From positions 1 to 16,345 of the forward strand of contig CAAGBH010000127.1 of the NCBI GenBank assembly GCA_900768035.1: a DNA stretch of 16,345 bases. Reading direction: 5' to 3'. How positions within the stretch are numbered: the stretch's first letter is position 1; each line of letters starts with the position of its first letter. The DNA is from Clostridia bacterium (GTDB lineage Bacteria; Bacillota; Clostridia; Oscillospirales; Acutalibacteraceae). Below, piece after piece: positions 1 to 8,030 of the stretch. The position numbers and the translations under genes are program-made. The notes under the pieces are model-generated. The model had not been told where the DNA came from, did not search any database, and worked only from the letters and a program-made list of their open reading frames with translations.

Positions 1-1347
1 GGCAATCCCTGTTTGGAATGTGAAAGTTGTAAAACCGTAATCGACGGCACTAACACCGATATAGTTGAAATAGATGCCGCTTCAAACAACAGTGTTGACA
101 GTATCCGTGAACTCAGAGAAAGAATAAGTTTTGCGCCTGCTTCGTCTAAATACCGTGTTTATATAATTGACGAGGTTCATATGCTATCCCTCAGCGCATT
201 TAATGCCTTGCTAAAAACTTTGGAAGAACCGCCTAAACACGTAATTTTCATTTTGGCAACAACCGAAGTTCATAAACTCCCTGCTACTATTTTGTCCCGT
301 TGTCAGCGTTTTGATTTCAGAAGAATTGAAACTTCAAAAATTTGTGAAAGATTGCAAATAATAGCAAATAAGGAAAATTTAACCTTAACGGACGATGCGG
401 CAACCTTGATTGCGGCGGCGGCTGACGGCGGTATGCGTGATGCCTTGTCGATACTTGATTTATGCGCTTCAAGCAGTAAAAACATTGACGAGGGCATTGT
501 TGAAAGTGTTTGCGCTATGGCGGGTAATGACTATCTTTTGGAATTGGCTGATTTTATAAAATCAGGGGATACCGAAAACGCCCTTTTAATGCTTGATAAA
601 CTTCATAATTCTTCTGTGGATATGTTGCGCCTTCTCGGAGAACTTATATCTCATTACAGAGATTTAATGATAATAAAAACGGTTAAATCTGAAAGCCGAC
701 CGATAGTATGTTCTGTTTCGAGGCTCAAATCTTTGGAAAAACAGGCGGAAGATTATGATATTAAGGATATAATTTATACTTTAAATATTTTGCAAAATTC
801 CAATGCTTTAATGCAAAACGGCAACCGCCGTTGTGAAATGGAAATGGCAATTATAAAACTTTGCAATCCGTCACTTTCGGTTGATTTGGAATCGCTTGAA
901 AGAAGAATTTCCGCATTGGAAAACGGTGTTGTGAAAACACCTCAAAAACCAAAAGTGCAAGAAGATGAAATTCCTTTACCGAGTGAACCTCTAATTGAGG
1001 ATACACAAATCAAGGAAACAAAATCTTCCAATGATGCAAATTTGGTTGAAAACTGGGATGAAATAATTAGTATTTTAAGAACCACCTGTCCTTTGATTGC
1101 GGGTGTTTTAGGTGATTCAAAGGCATATATCAAGGGGGATTATCTTTTGATAGATGCAAAAAATTCTCAGTTTAAAACGCTTATAAATTCTGCCGGCGGT
1201 ATGTATAAGGATAGTATAAGAAAAGCGGCACAGCAGGTTTTGGGTGCAACCTATAAATTAGGACCTTATAATGCAAAAAAACAAGCGGAACTTAAAGACC
1301 CGTTATTGTCTTTAGCAGATAAATTAAAAGAATTAGAAATGAATTAG
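1..1347 (+). CDS. dnaX: DNA polymerase III subunit tau/gamma, 5' end missing
   Basis: Clamp-loader ATPase subunit of the replicative polymerase. The reading frame is open from base 1 (G-N-P-C-L-E-C-E-S-C), so the gene starts left of the window and the P-loop and first zinc cysteine are lost. What remains shows the end of the zinc-binding cysteine module, a Walker B/DExx-like IDEVHML, sensor 1 with TTEVHKLP, and the SRCQRF segment carrying the arginine finger. A lid/collar region follows, then a charged, variable linker (about residues 300-345 of the visible part) and a C-terminal domain. The stop TAG at 1345-1347 overlaps the ribosome binding site of the next gene. The dnaX-ybaB-recR order is a conserved bacterial cluster and supports the call. 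I see no obvious programmed-frameshift slippery site in the visible part. Confidence 0.95.
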   Translation, partial: GNPCLECESCKTVIDGTNTDIVEIDAASNNSVDSIRELRERISFAPASSKYRVYIIDEVHMLSLSAFNALLKTLEEPPKHVIFILATTEVHKLPATILSRCQRFDFRRIETSKICERLQIIANKENLTLTDDAATLIAAAADGGMRDALSILDLCASSSKNIDEGIVESVCAMAGNDYLLELADFIKSGDTENALLMLDKLHNSSVDMLRLLGELISHYRDLMIIKTVKSESRPIVCSVSRLKSLEKQAEDYDIKDIIYTLNILQNSNALMQNGNRRCEMEMAIIKLCNPSLSVDLESLERRISALENGVVKTPQKPKVQEDEIPLPSEPLIEDTQIKETKSSNDANLVENWDEIISILRTTCPLIAGVLGDSKAYIKGDYLLIDAKNSQFKTLINSAGGMYKDSIRKAAQQVLGATYKLGPYNAKKQAELKDPLLSLADKLKELEMN

Positions 1348-1358
1348 GAGAAAATATT

Positions 1359-1700
1359 ATGAAAGTTAGACTTCCAAACTCGGGCGGACCCGGAAATATG
1401 AATCAAATGCTTAAACAAGCGCAAAAAATGCAGGAAGATATGGCTAATTTACAGGCCGACCTTGAACAAAGAGAATTTACTGCCACTTCGGGCGGTGGTA
1501 TTGTTGAAGTTACTGTTGACGGAAAACATCTTATCAAGAATATAAAAATCAGTCCTGATGCGATAGACCCCGATGACAGCGAAATGCTTGAAGACCTTAT
1601 CACAGTTGCTGTGAATGAGGCGATTTCTAATGCAATTAAAACATCTGAAGAAGAAATGGGCGCTATAACAGGCGGTCTCAATTTGCCTGGAATGTTTTAA
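1359..1700 (+). CDS. YbaB/EbfC family nucleoid-associated protein
   Basis: Small (113 aa) DNA-binding protein of the YbaB/EbfC family, which forms dimers and coats DNA. The N-terminus contains the typical run [12 protein letters not shown] followed by a helix. The central strand region [20 protein letters not shown] and the [11 protein letters not shown] stretch are characteristic, and the glycine-rich end (GGLNLPGMF) matches the family. The ATG at 1359 is preceded by AGGAG at 1346-1350, 8 nt away. It lies 11 nt after dnaX and 2 nt before recR, so translation is probably coupled through the cluster. Confidence 0.95.
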   Translation: MKVRLPNSGGPGNMNQMLKQAQKMQEDMANLQADLEQREFTATSGGGIVEVTVDGKHLIKNIKISPDAIDPDDSEMLEDLITVAVNEAISNAIKTSEEEMGAITGGLNLPGMF

Positions 1701-1702
1701 TC

Positions 1703-2305
1703 ATGGCTAATTATAATATAGCACCGCTTAACGAACTTATTGCTCAGTTTGAACGGTTGCCGGGGATTGGTAAAAAGACGGCACAGCGTCTGGCTTTTAA
1801 TATTCTCGAACAACCGCCTGAAAGAGCGCAAAAGTTTGCAGAAGCGCTTGTGAATGCCCGTAAAAAAATTCATTTCTGCAGTGTTTGCCAAGGCTTTACA
1901 GACCTTGATAAATGCGCAATCTGTGCCGACGGTGACCGTGACCGCTCGGTTATTTGTGTTGTTGCAGAGCCTAAGGATGTTATGGCATTTGAGAGAACAA
2001 GAGAATTTACAGGCACATATCACGTGCTTCACGGTGTTATTTCACCAATGGACGGCATAGGTCCTGATAACCTTAAAATTAAAGAATTGATGTCTCGTCT
2101 TTCTTCAAACGAAGTTAAAGAAATTATTATGGCAACTAATCCCACTGTTGAGGGTGAGGCAACCGCAAGTTATATATCCCGTCTTGTTAAACCGATGGGT
2201 ATAAAGGTTACCCGTCTGGCTTACGGAATCCCTGTCGGCGGTGACCTTGAATATGCTGACGAATTTACATTAGCCCGTGCTTTAGAGGGCAGAAACGAGA
2301 TTTGA
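1703..2305 (+). CDS. recR: Recombination mediator protein RecR
   Basis: RecR acts with RecO/RecF to load RecA on gapped DNA. The 200-aa length is typical. Domains in order: an N-terminal helix-hairpin-helix ([13 protein letters not shown], about residues 19-31), a four-cysteine zinc finger (C59, C62, C71, C74), a Toprim domain ([17 protein letters not shown], about 83-99, then [15 protein letters not shown]), and a C-terminal part with a Walker-B-like stretch ([20 protein letters not shown]). All expected residues are present. The ATG at 1703 is 2 nt after ybaB, with no room for a separate promoter. The reading frame closes with TGA at 2303-2305, just ahead of the DUF896 start. Confidence 0.97.
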   Translation: MANYNIAPLNELIAQFERLPGIGKKTAQRLAFNILEQPPERAQKFAEALVNARKKIHFCSVCQGFTDLDKCAICADGDRDRSVICVVAEPKDVMAFERTREFTGTYHVLHGVISPMDGIGPDNLKIKELMSRLSSNEVKEIIMATNPTVEGEATASYISRLVKPMGIKVTRLAYGIPVGGDLEYADEFTLARALEGRNEI

Positions 2306-2307
2306 TA

Positions 2308-2517
2308 ATGACACAGGAAAAAATTAACCGTATCAATGAATTGGCACGTAAACAAAAGGCAGAAGGTCTTACAGAAGAAGAAAAGCAAGAACAGTATATT
2401 CTTCGCAGAGAATATATTGATTCTTTTAAACAAAGCCTTGTAAGCCAACTGGAAAATACTTATATTGTTGAGCCTGACGGCACTAAAAGAAAAGTAACAC
2501 CCAAAGACGCAAAGTAG
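2308..2517 (+). CDS. DUF896 (YnzC-like) small protein
   Basis: A 69-aa, highly charged, helical protein of the DUF896/UPF0291 family, widespread in Firmicutes; the best known relative, YnzC of Bacillus, is linked to the SOS response, but its function is unclear. Family marks seen here are the N-terminal KINRINELARKQK, the turn GLTEEEKQEQ, the segment LRREYIDSFKQSL and a C-terminal tail. I choose ATG 2308. An in-frame TTG at 2302 would overlap the recR stop and only add M-I. The gene sits 2 nt after recR, so its expression is probably coupled to recombination functions. No membrane segment or signal peptide is visible. Confidence 0.85.
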   Translation: MTQEKINRINELARKQKAEGLTEEEKQEQYILRREYIDSFKQSLVSQLENTYIVEPDGTKRKVTPKDAK

Positions 2518-2525
2518 GTGAAGAA

Positions 2526-4052
2526 TTGTTTTCAAGGATAAAAAGTGTTGGTATTTTTGGTATAGATTCTTATATGATAGAGGTGGAAGCCGATATTTCT
2601 AACGGGCTTCCGTCTTTTGATATCGTAGGTCTTCCCGATACTGCTGTAAAAGAGTCTCGTGACAGAGTCCGTGCCGCAATTAAAAATTGCGGTTTTAAAT
2701 TTCCTGTTTCGAGAATAACGGTAAATTTAGCCCCTGCCGACCGTAAAAAAGAGGGTTCGGTCTATGATTTGCCCGTGCTTCTTGCCATTTTAAAGGCATC
2801 GGGACAGTTAAAGGCCGATTTGGACGATTGTGTAACTATCGGCGAAGTTGCTCTTGACGGAATGTTGCGTCAGGTGAACGGGGTATTGGCTATTGCTATT
2901 ACCGCCCATCAAAACGGCATAAAAAATCTTTTTGTTCCAAAACAAAATGCTTCTGAGGCGGCTGTTATTGAGGGTATAAATGTATACGGCGTTGAAAATA
3001 TCAAAGAGATTATCGACCACCTTAACGGTGAAAAACTTATCGAAAAGCAACCGACCACTAAAATCAAGGATTACAGTGAGATAAGAGTTCCCGATTTTAG
3101 CGATGTTAAGGGACAACTTGCCGCTAAAAAAGCGTTGGAAGTGGCTGCTGCCGGCGGACATAATATTATTTTGGTTGGGCCTCCCGGTGCGGGCAAGAGT
3201 ATGCTTGCTAAGAGGCTTCCGGGAATTTTGCCCGAAATGACCTTCGAGGAATCTATCGAGACCACAAAAATTCATTCGGTTGCAGGCACTCTTGACAGTA
3301 AAGAGCCGTTCGTGTCTGTTCGTCCGTTCCGCTCACCGCATCATACGGTCTCGGTTGCAGGTATGGCGGGTGGCGGAAGTGTGCCAAAACCCGGTGAGAT
3401 TTCTTTGGCGCATAACGGGGTATTGTTTTTGGACGAATTACCCGAATTTCGTCGTGATGTTATGGAAGCGTTGCGTCAACCTTTGGAGGACGGAAAGGTG
3501 ACAATTTCCCGTGTGGCAGGTTCGCTTACATATCCGAGTTCTATAATGCTTGTTGCGGCGATGAATCCCTGTCCTTGCGGATTTTTCGGTCACCCAACAA
3601 GAAATTGTACTTGCACACAAAATGCGGTTCATAAATATCTCGGCAAAATTTCAGGACCCATGCTTGATAGAATTGATTTGCATGTTGAAGTTCCACCTGT
3701 GGATTATAATGCGCTTAATTCCAAACAAGCAGAGGAAACCTCGGCAGAGATTAAGAAAAGGGTGGATAAAGCCCGTAAAATACAAATGGAGCGTTATAAG
3801 GGAACGGATATTACCTGTAATGCAAGGCTTACACCCGATTTGCTTAAAAAATACTGCGTTCTGACTGATGATGCTTCAAATTATTTGGAATTGGCATTTG
3901 AAAGGTTAGGAATGTCTGCAAGGGCGTATGACAGAATTTTAAAGGTTGCAAGAACTATTGCTGACCTTGACGAAAGCAAAATAATCGAAAAACATCATAT
4001 ATTCTCTGCAATATCTTTCAGAAGTCTTGACAGAAAATATTGGAATGCATAA
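2526..4052 (+). CDS. comM: ComM/YifB family AAA+ ATPase (Mg-chelatase-like)
   Basis: A 508-aa AAA+ protein of the YifB/ComM family. In naturally transformable bacteria ComM is a hexameric branch-migration helicase that helps integrate foreign DNA. The N-terminal Lon-protease-like fold is recognisable from S-N-G-L-P-S-F-D-I-V-G-L-P-D and ESRDRVRAAI. Walker A is G218-P-P-G-A-G-K-S225; Walker B is LFLDELPEF near residue 300; sensor motif AAMNPCPCG is followed by a cysteine-rich loop (CPCGFFGHPTRNCTC). The C-terminal lid with SARAYDRILKVARTIADL is typical. It starts with TTG at 2526, supported by AGGTGA at 2516-2521 and by a family-typical start (MFSRIKSVGIFGID). It is the last gene of the dnaX-recR run. 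Confidence 0.93.
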   Translation: MFSRIKSVGIFGIDSYMIEVEADISNGLPSFDIVGLPDTAVKESRDRVRAAIKNCGFKFPVSRITVNLAPADRKKEGSVYDLPVLLAILKASGQLKADLDDCVTIGEVALDGMLRQVNGVLAIAITAHQNGIKNLFVPKQNASEAAVIEGINVYGVENIKEIIDHLNGEKLIEKQPTTKIKDYSEIRVPDFSDVKGQLAAKKALEVAAAGGHNIILVGPPGAGKSMLAKRLPGILPEMTFEESIETTKIHSVAGTLDSKEPFVSVRPFRSPHHTVSVAGMAGGGSVPKPGEISLAHNGVLFLDELPEFRRDVMEALRQPLEDGKVTISRVAGSLTYPSSIMLVAAMNPCPCGFFGHPTRNCTCTQNAVHKYLGKISGPMLDRIDLHVEVPPVDYNALNSKQAEETSAEIKKRVDKARKIQMERYKGTDITCNARLTPDLLKKYCVLTDDASNYLELAFERLGMSARAYDRILKVARTIADLDESKIIEKHHIFSAISFRSLDRKYWNA

Positions 4053-4057
4053 AACTA

Positions 4058-4087
4058 AAGCAGTCACTTTTTAGTGACTGCTTGTTT
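4058..4087. terminator. Bidirectional terminator between comM and the acyltransferase
   Basis: GCAGTCAC (4060-4067) pairs with GTGACTGC (4074-4081), extended by AA/TT, with a 6-nt loop. A T-rich tract follows on the + strand and a T-rich tract follows on the - strand as well. The stop codon of the convergent acyltransferase (4071-4073) lies in the loop. Confidence 0.9.
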
Positions 4088-5339
4088 TAATTTTATATAA
4101 TTCTTCGGTTGCAAGGCGGGTTTTAGCAACTATATCTCCCTTGCCTTTTGGTAGGCAGTAATATAAAATTTTGCTATCGCCAATACATATAACATCGCCG
4201 ATTTCATACCAATAGTAATCGGCGTATAAACTGTAGGACAGTTCGGGCGGTTGACGGTAGTCGAGTTTTCCGTCAGCACCTGTTAGGTGAAAACCGTCTT
4301 TATTATGAATGAGTTTTCCGTAACCGATATTGTAAATTTTCTTAGTGTCTTTCATCATTAAAATTTCAACTTCGGTTTCAAGGTTATATTCGCCCGAGAG
4401 GATTTCATTTTTAACACATTCTCTCTCCCAAGCATACCAATCGGGGATATGGGGAAATTCGGTTTCTCCGTTTTGTGCTTTCATAAAACCGTTTTCTGTG
4501 AGTTCGTAAGTTTTACCGCAATTCTCACATATAAGGTGAATTCCTTTGCCGACGGTTTTGCCCTCTGCTTTACAGTGAGGACATTTATATAACACTCGGT
4601 TTAGATAATCTGCACGGAATTTTTCTTTGATTAAGACGTTGTTTTCCTGTTGCCATTTGAAGTTATCAAAGGAAAACTGATTCTTTAAAATTTGATTTAT
4701 TTCTTCAAAAGATTTTTCCTTGATTTCTTCAGGGGAAAGAAGATATTCCATATCGGCAGAAATTTTTGTTTTCCTTGTTTGCAGATTGTTATAAAGCGGG
4801 TCGTATGCAAAAGCGCCGTATGTTTTAATCATAATAACGGGAACTGCTAATTTTTTTATAAGTTTTCCAAGACTTTCGGGCAGAGGGGTGGCGGTGCCGT
4901 CGAAACTGTAACTCGCTTCGGGATACATCAAAACCGAGGTTTTATTTTTCTTTATACAGTGAAAAATATCACGGACTAAAACACTGTCGCTCACGAATTT
5001 TTGAGTTGGGATACAACCTATTAACCGCATAAGCAGATTTTTTCCAACAAACCCGTCCGAAGTCATAACAATATTATATTTTTTAGGGTATAATAATGCC
5101 GATGCTATTTTTAAATCAATAAAACTTGAATGATTCATAAGTATTAAGGCAGGCTCTTTTTTAGAAAGTTTTTCCATACCGATTTTTTGATATCTGAATT
5201 TAACCGAAAGCAAGGTGAAAAAACCTAAAACCCTTATAACAGTTGCTAATAAGAAATTGGGTTTCATAGGTTTTTTATGTTGCTTAGGTTTTAATTTTAT
5301 TACTTCGTTATATTCCTTTTTTGCAATTTTAATTTTCAT
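4071..5339 (-). CDS. PlsC-type lysophospholipid acyltransferase with C-terminal zinc ribbon
   Basis: A 422-aa protein whose N-terminal half is a glycerolipid acyltransferase (1-acyl-sn-glycerol-3-phosphate acyltransferase type). It has the catalytic NHxxxxD box (N69-H70-SSFI-D75), the acceptor-binding box Y139-P-E-A-S-Y-S145 (usual form FPEGxRS) and the later VPVI segment. A hydrophobic stretch (about residues 29-45) suggests membrane association. Residues 253-274 contain two CxxC pairs (C253/C256, C271/C274), a zinc ribbon not needed for acyl transfer, followed by about 140 residues I cannot assign. The substrate is unknown; phospholipid synthesis is the default inference. It starts at ATG 5337-5339 with AAGGTGAG upstream. 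It is transcribed away from degV and converges on comM. Confidence 0.85.
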   Translation of the reverse strand: MKIKIAKKEYNEVIKLKPKQHKKPMKPNFLLATVIRVLGFFTLLSVKFRYQKIGMEKLSKKEPALILMNHSSFIDLKIASALLYPKKYNIVMTSDGFVGKNLLMRLIGCIPTQKFVSDSVLVRDIFHCIKKNKTSVLMYPEASYSFDGTATPLPESLGKLIKKLAVPVIMIKTYGAFAYDPLYNNLQTRKTKISADMEYLLSPEEIKEKSFEEINQILKNQFSFDNFKWQQENNVLIKEKFRADYLNRVLYKCPHCKAEGKTVGKGIHLICENCGKTYELTENGFMKAQNGETEFPHIPDWYAWERECVKNEILSGEYNLETEVEILMMKDTKKIYNIGYGKLIHNKDGFHLTGADGKLDYRQPPELSYSLYADYYWYEIGDVICIGDSKILYYCLPKGKGDIVAKTRLATEELYKIKTSSH

Positions 5340-5356
5340 TTTATCTCACCTTAAAT

Positions 5357-5385
5357 AATATACCATAAATCTTCATTTAGGGCAA
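5357..5385 (-). promoter_or_regulatory. Possible promoter for the acyltransferase gene
   Basis: On the - strand: TTGCCC (5380-5385), 17-nt spacer, TATATT (5357-5362) with a TGG extended -10. It would give a very short leader starting close to the Shine-Dalgarno sequence, which lowers confidence. Confidence 0.4.
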
Positions 5386-5405
5386 TATAAAGAATATTCC
5401 ACTTA

Positions 5406-5436
5406 CAGTAGAGTTGAATATTTTATCAGTAGAGTT
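5406..5436 (+). repeat. Two direct copies of CAGTAGAGTT, 21 bp apart
   Basis: CAGTAGAGTT occurs at 5406-5415 and 5427-5436, an exact 10-nt match with a 21-bp period (two helical turns). It sits in the 171-bp divergent region between the acyltransferase and degV. It could be an operator for either gene. Confidence 0.55.
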
Positions 5437-5453
5437 ATAAAAAAAGCCTTTAG

Positions 5454-5482
5454 GGTGCAATTATTTTTATTTTGTATATAAT
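5454..5482 (+). promoter_or_regulatory. Likely promoter of the degV gene
   Basis: A perfect -10 TATAAT lies at 5477-5482, with only a poor -35 (around 5454-5460, GGTGCAA). A weak -35 fits a promoter that needs an activator. The leader then runs to GAGGT (5501-5505) before ATG 5511. Confidence 0.5.
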
Positions 5483-5510
5483 TTATTTATAAATTGAAAC
5501 GAGGTATAAT

Positions 5511-6341
5511 ATGAAATATAAAATTGTTGCAGATTCTTCGGTTGATGTTTTGAATTTAACACAGGTGCCTTTTAGTATAGCGCCCCTTAAAATAATTACG
5601 GATAACAAGGAATATACCGATAACGACGACTTGAATGTAAAACAAATGACCGATGAACTTTCAAGTTATAAAGGTCGCTCATCAACATCCTGTCCGTCGG
5701 TTAATGACTGGCTTGATGCTTTCGGTGAGAGTGAATATGTTTTTTGCATAACTATCACAAGCGGACTTTCGGGAAGTTATAATTCGGCTTGTGTTGCTAA
5801 AGATGAATATGAGAAAATGAACCCTGAGCGTAAGGTTTTTGTTATAGACTCGCTTTCGGCAGGACCTGAACTTAAACTTATAGCAGAAAAAATTGAAGAA
5901 ATGATTTTAAAGGGATTGGAATTTTCACAGATTTGTGAACAGATTAAAGAATATCAGAATAAAACAAATCTTTTGTTTTGTTTAGAGTCTTTAACTAATC
6001 TTGCAAATAACGGCAGAGTGAGCAGTACTGTTGCAAAGATTGCGGGAATTTTGGGTATTAGGTTAATTGGCAAAGCAAGTGCAGTCGGTCAACTTGAACC
6101 GCTTAATAAAAGCCGAGGAGAAAATAAAGCATTAGCGTCAATTATAAATATTATGAAAGATATGGGTTATAATGGCGGAAAGGTAAGAATTGCGCATTGC
6201 TTCAATGCACCGTTTGTTAATATGATTGTTTCTGCTTTGAAACAAGAATTGAATGCAAAAGAAATTGAAGTTTATTCAACAAAAGGACTTTGCAGTTTCT
6301 ATGCCGAAAAGGGCGGAGTTTTAATAGGTTTTGAAAATTAA
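5511..6341 (+). CDS. DegV family fatty-acid-binding protein
   Basis: A 276-aa protein of the DegV family. These proteins bind a fatty acid between two alpha/beta domains and, as FakB, present it to the fatty acid kinase FakA in Firmicutes. Visible marks: N-terminal KIVADSSVDV, the loop TSCPSVNDW (usual TSxPS), the conserved TSGLSGSYNSA near residues 83-93, and the C-terminal G-V-L-I-G-F. Length is normal. The start ATG 5511 has GAGGT 5 nt upstream. No fakA-like gene is adjacent. Its divergent neighbour is an acyltransferase, so a shared role in phospholipid or fatty acid handling is a reasonable inference but is not shown. Confidence 0.92.
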   Translation: MKYKIVADSSVDVLNLTQVPFSIAPLKIITDNKEYTDNDDLNVKQMTDELSSYKGRSSTSCPSVNDWLDAFGESEYVFCITITSGLSGSYNSACVAKDEYEKMNPERKVFVIDSLSAGPELKLIAEKIEEMILKGLEFSQICEQIKEYQNKTNLLFCLESLTNLANNGRVSSTVAKIAGILGIRLIGKASAVGQLEPLNKSRGENKALASIINIMKDMGYNGGKVRIAHCFNAPFVNMIVSALKQELNAKEIEVYSTKGLCSFYAEKGGVLIGFEN

Positions 6342-6368
6342 AAAAGGCGGTTTTAACCGCCTTTTTTT
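6341..6368. terminator. Bidirectional terminator between degV and the symporter
   Basis: GGCGGT (6346-6351) pairs with ACCGCC (6356-6361) across a TTTA loop, with an A-run on the left and seven Ts (6362-6368) on the right. It therefore works on either strand. The stop codon of the symporter gene (6367-6369) overlaps the T-run. Confidence 0.92.
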
Positions 6369-7740
6369 AGTTAGAATATTTAAATGTAATCAATCCGTAT
6401 ATTAAGATAATCGCAATTATTACAGGTAGGATATAGGTGATATAACCCCTCATCCATTTTGCGATTTTAAGACCTTTTCCCTCGTTTGCTTCGTCTGTGA
6501 AGTTTTTCCAACCCCAACCGTAACGGGATACACAGAAGAGTATGAATATAAATGAGCCTAAAGGCAACATAATGTTACTTACGATGAAGTCTTCAAAATC
6601 CATAATGTTTGTTTTTGCGCCAAACGGCTGTATAAATGAAAGAAGATTCGAACCCAAAGCGCAAGGTAAAGACAGTATGAACATTGCAACTGCATTAATA
6701 AGACAAGCCTTTTTTCTTGAAATTTTAAATATATCAATAGTGCAGGAAATTATGTTTTCAAATACGGCAAAAACGGTTGATAGCGCCGCAAAAGACATAA
6801 ATACGAAGAACAGGCTTCCCCAAACTCTGCCGAGGGGCAGATTGTTGAATATGTTGGGCAAAGTTATAAAAATGAGGTTTGGTCCTGCATCAACTGAAAC
6901 ATTGTAAGCAAAAGCGGCAGGGAAGATAATAAGTCCCGAAGTGAAAGCCACGAATGTGTCAAGTGTTGCAACATTCACAGCCTCGCCTAAAAGCGAACGT
7001 TTTTTATCGAGATAACTGCCGAAGATTGCCATAGAGCCGATACCGAGACTGAGGGTAAAGAATGCTTGATTCATAGCGCCTACGATAACATTACCTACGC
7101 CTACTTCTTTCATATTTTTAAGGCTTGGCAGAAGATAAAACTTCAAGCCTTCATTACCACCCGGTAAGAATATGCTGTTTATGGCTAAGATAACCATAAT
7201 CACCAATAATGCCAGCATCATATATTTTGTTATGCGTTCAACGCCTTTTTGAAGTCCTAAAGCGCAAACTAAGAAACCGATAACCACAACAATTCCCATA
7301 AAAATAATTGCGGATGCGGGGTTTGCCAACATATCGTTGTAAATTAGTTTAACTGCTTCGGGCGTAGTGTTTTCAAATTCGCCTGTTGCCATTTTAATAA
7401 AATAGTTAAGCATCCAGCCTGAAACGGTGGTATAAAACATCATCAGCAAATAATTGCCCGCAAAAGCACCGTAACCATGAATGTGCCATTTAGAGCCTTT
7501 GGGTTCAAGTTGTTTATACATTGCCGCTGGGCTTTTCTGACTCGACCTACCGAGCGCAAATTCCATTGTTAAAATAGGAAGTCCCATAATAACAAGGAAA
7601 AAAAGATAAATCAGCACGAAAGCACTTCCGCCGAATTTACCCACCATATAAGGAAACTTCCAAACATTTCCAATTCCGATTGCACAGCCTGCACTTAAAA
7701 GTATAAAACCTAAACGGCTTCCTAATTTTTCTCTATCCAT
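6367..7740 (-). CDS. Sodium:neurotransmitter symporter family (LeuT-type) transporter
   Basis: A 457-aa integral membrane protein of the NSS/SNF family, sodium-coupled amino acid or amine importers related to LeuT and TnaT. The first helix carries the family signature for Na+ and substrate binding (GCAIGIGNVWKFPYMVGKFGG, with the unwound G-x-G-N), followed by the loop G-R-S-S-Q-K-S-P. At least 11 hydrophobic segments can be traced, as usual for bacterial members. The substrate cannot be read from sequence. Start ATG at 7738-7740 follows a strong AAGGAGGAG. The gene is monocistronic, bounded by its own promoter and a shared terminator. Confidence 0.93.
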   Translation of the reverse strand: MDREKLGSRLGFILLSAGCAIGIGNVWKFPYMVGKFGGSAFVLIYLFFLVIMGLPILTMEFALGRSSQKSPAAMYKQLEPKGSKWHIHGYGAFAGNYLLMMFYTTVSGWMLNYFIKMATGEFENTTPEAVKLIYNDMLANPASAIIFMGIVVVIGFLVCALGLQKGVERITKYMMLALLVIMVILAINSIFLPGGNEGLKFYLLPSLKNMKEVGVGNVIVGAMNQAFFTLSLGIGSMAIFGSYLDKKRSLLGEAVNVATLDTFVAFTSGLIIFPAAFAYNVSVDAGPNLIFITLPNIFNNLPLGRVWGSLFFVFMSFAALSTVFAVFENIISCTIDIFKISRKKACLINAVAMFILSLPCALGSNLLSFIQPFGAKTNIMDFEDFIVSNIMLPLGSFIFILFCVSRYGWGWKNFTDEANEGKGLKIAKWMRGYITYILPVIIAIILIYGLITFKYSN

Positions 7741-7770
7741 TTTCTCCTCCTTGAGTTTGCTAACTTATTT

Positions 7771-7799
7771 AATATATCATATAACAACTTTTTTATCAA
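7771..7799 (-). promoter_or_regulatory. Promoter of the symporter gene
   Basis: On the - strand: TTGATA (7794-7799), 17-nt spacer, TATATT (7771-7776), with TGA directly before the -10 (extended -10). The AAGGAGG ribosome binding site lies downstream. Confidence 0.75.
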
Positions 7800-7814
7800 T
7801 AATAAAAATTTATC

Positions 7815-7843
7815 TTGATTTTTATTATTAGATATATTATAAT
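7815..7843 (+). promoter_or_regulatory. Promoter of tRNA-Ser
   Basis: TTGATT (7815-7820), 17-nt spacer, TATAAT (7838-7843). The predicted start is about 6 nt upstream of the mature tRNA 5' end. Confidence 0.8.
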
Positions 7844-7855
7844 GATATGGCATTT

Positions 7856-7947
7856 GGAGAGATGGCTGAGCTGGTCTAAGGCGCACGATTGGAAATCGTG
7901 TAACGGCTAATACCCGTTCAGGGGTTCGAATCCCCTTCTCTCCGCCA
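7856..7947 (+). tRNA. tRNA-Ser (anticodon GGA)
   Basis: Acceptor stem GGAGAGA (7856-7862) pairs with TCTCTCC (7937-7943), discriminator G7944, and CCA is encoded at 7945-7947. Anticodon stem CACGA/TCGTG (7884-7888 with 7896-7900) frames the loop T-T-G-G-A-A-A, giving anticodon GGA at 7891-7893, which reads UCC/UCU. A long variable arm (AACGG...CCGTT) identifies a class II tRNA, and the T-arm with GGTTCGAATCC is intact. Confidence 0.97.
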
Positions 7948-7952
7948 AAACG

Positions 7953-7990
7953 AAATTCCTGTCGACATTTGTCGATGGGATTTTTGTTTT
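7953..7990 (+). terminator. Terminator after tRNA-Ser
   Basis: Two-part stem: AAATTCC (7953-7959) with GGGATTT (7977-7983), and inner TCGAC/GTCGA (7962-7966 with 7971-7975) around an ATTT loop, followed by TTGTTTT. It begins 5 nt after the CCA end. Confidence 0.8.
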
Positions 7991-8030
7991 GTATGCAACT
8001 TACGTAAATTTCGTTCAAGAAAAATAGTTA

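Noticed and set aside
1697..2032. Minus-strand frame opposite recR, and other long frames opposite or within comM, the dehydratase and the dehydrogenase
   Set aside because: They have no ribosome binding site or family resemblance and lie wholly within well-supported genes.
2302..2307. TTG start for the DUF896 gene
   Set aside because: It overlaps the recR stop and adds only two residues; ATG 2308 fits the family start better.
7722..8018. Minus-strand reading frame of 98 codons containing G-E-K-G-I-R-T-P-E-R-V
   Set aside because: It is the antisense of tRNA-Ser; this peptide is a well-known false protein call over serine tRNA genes.
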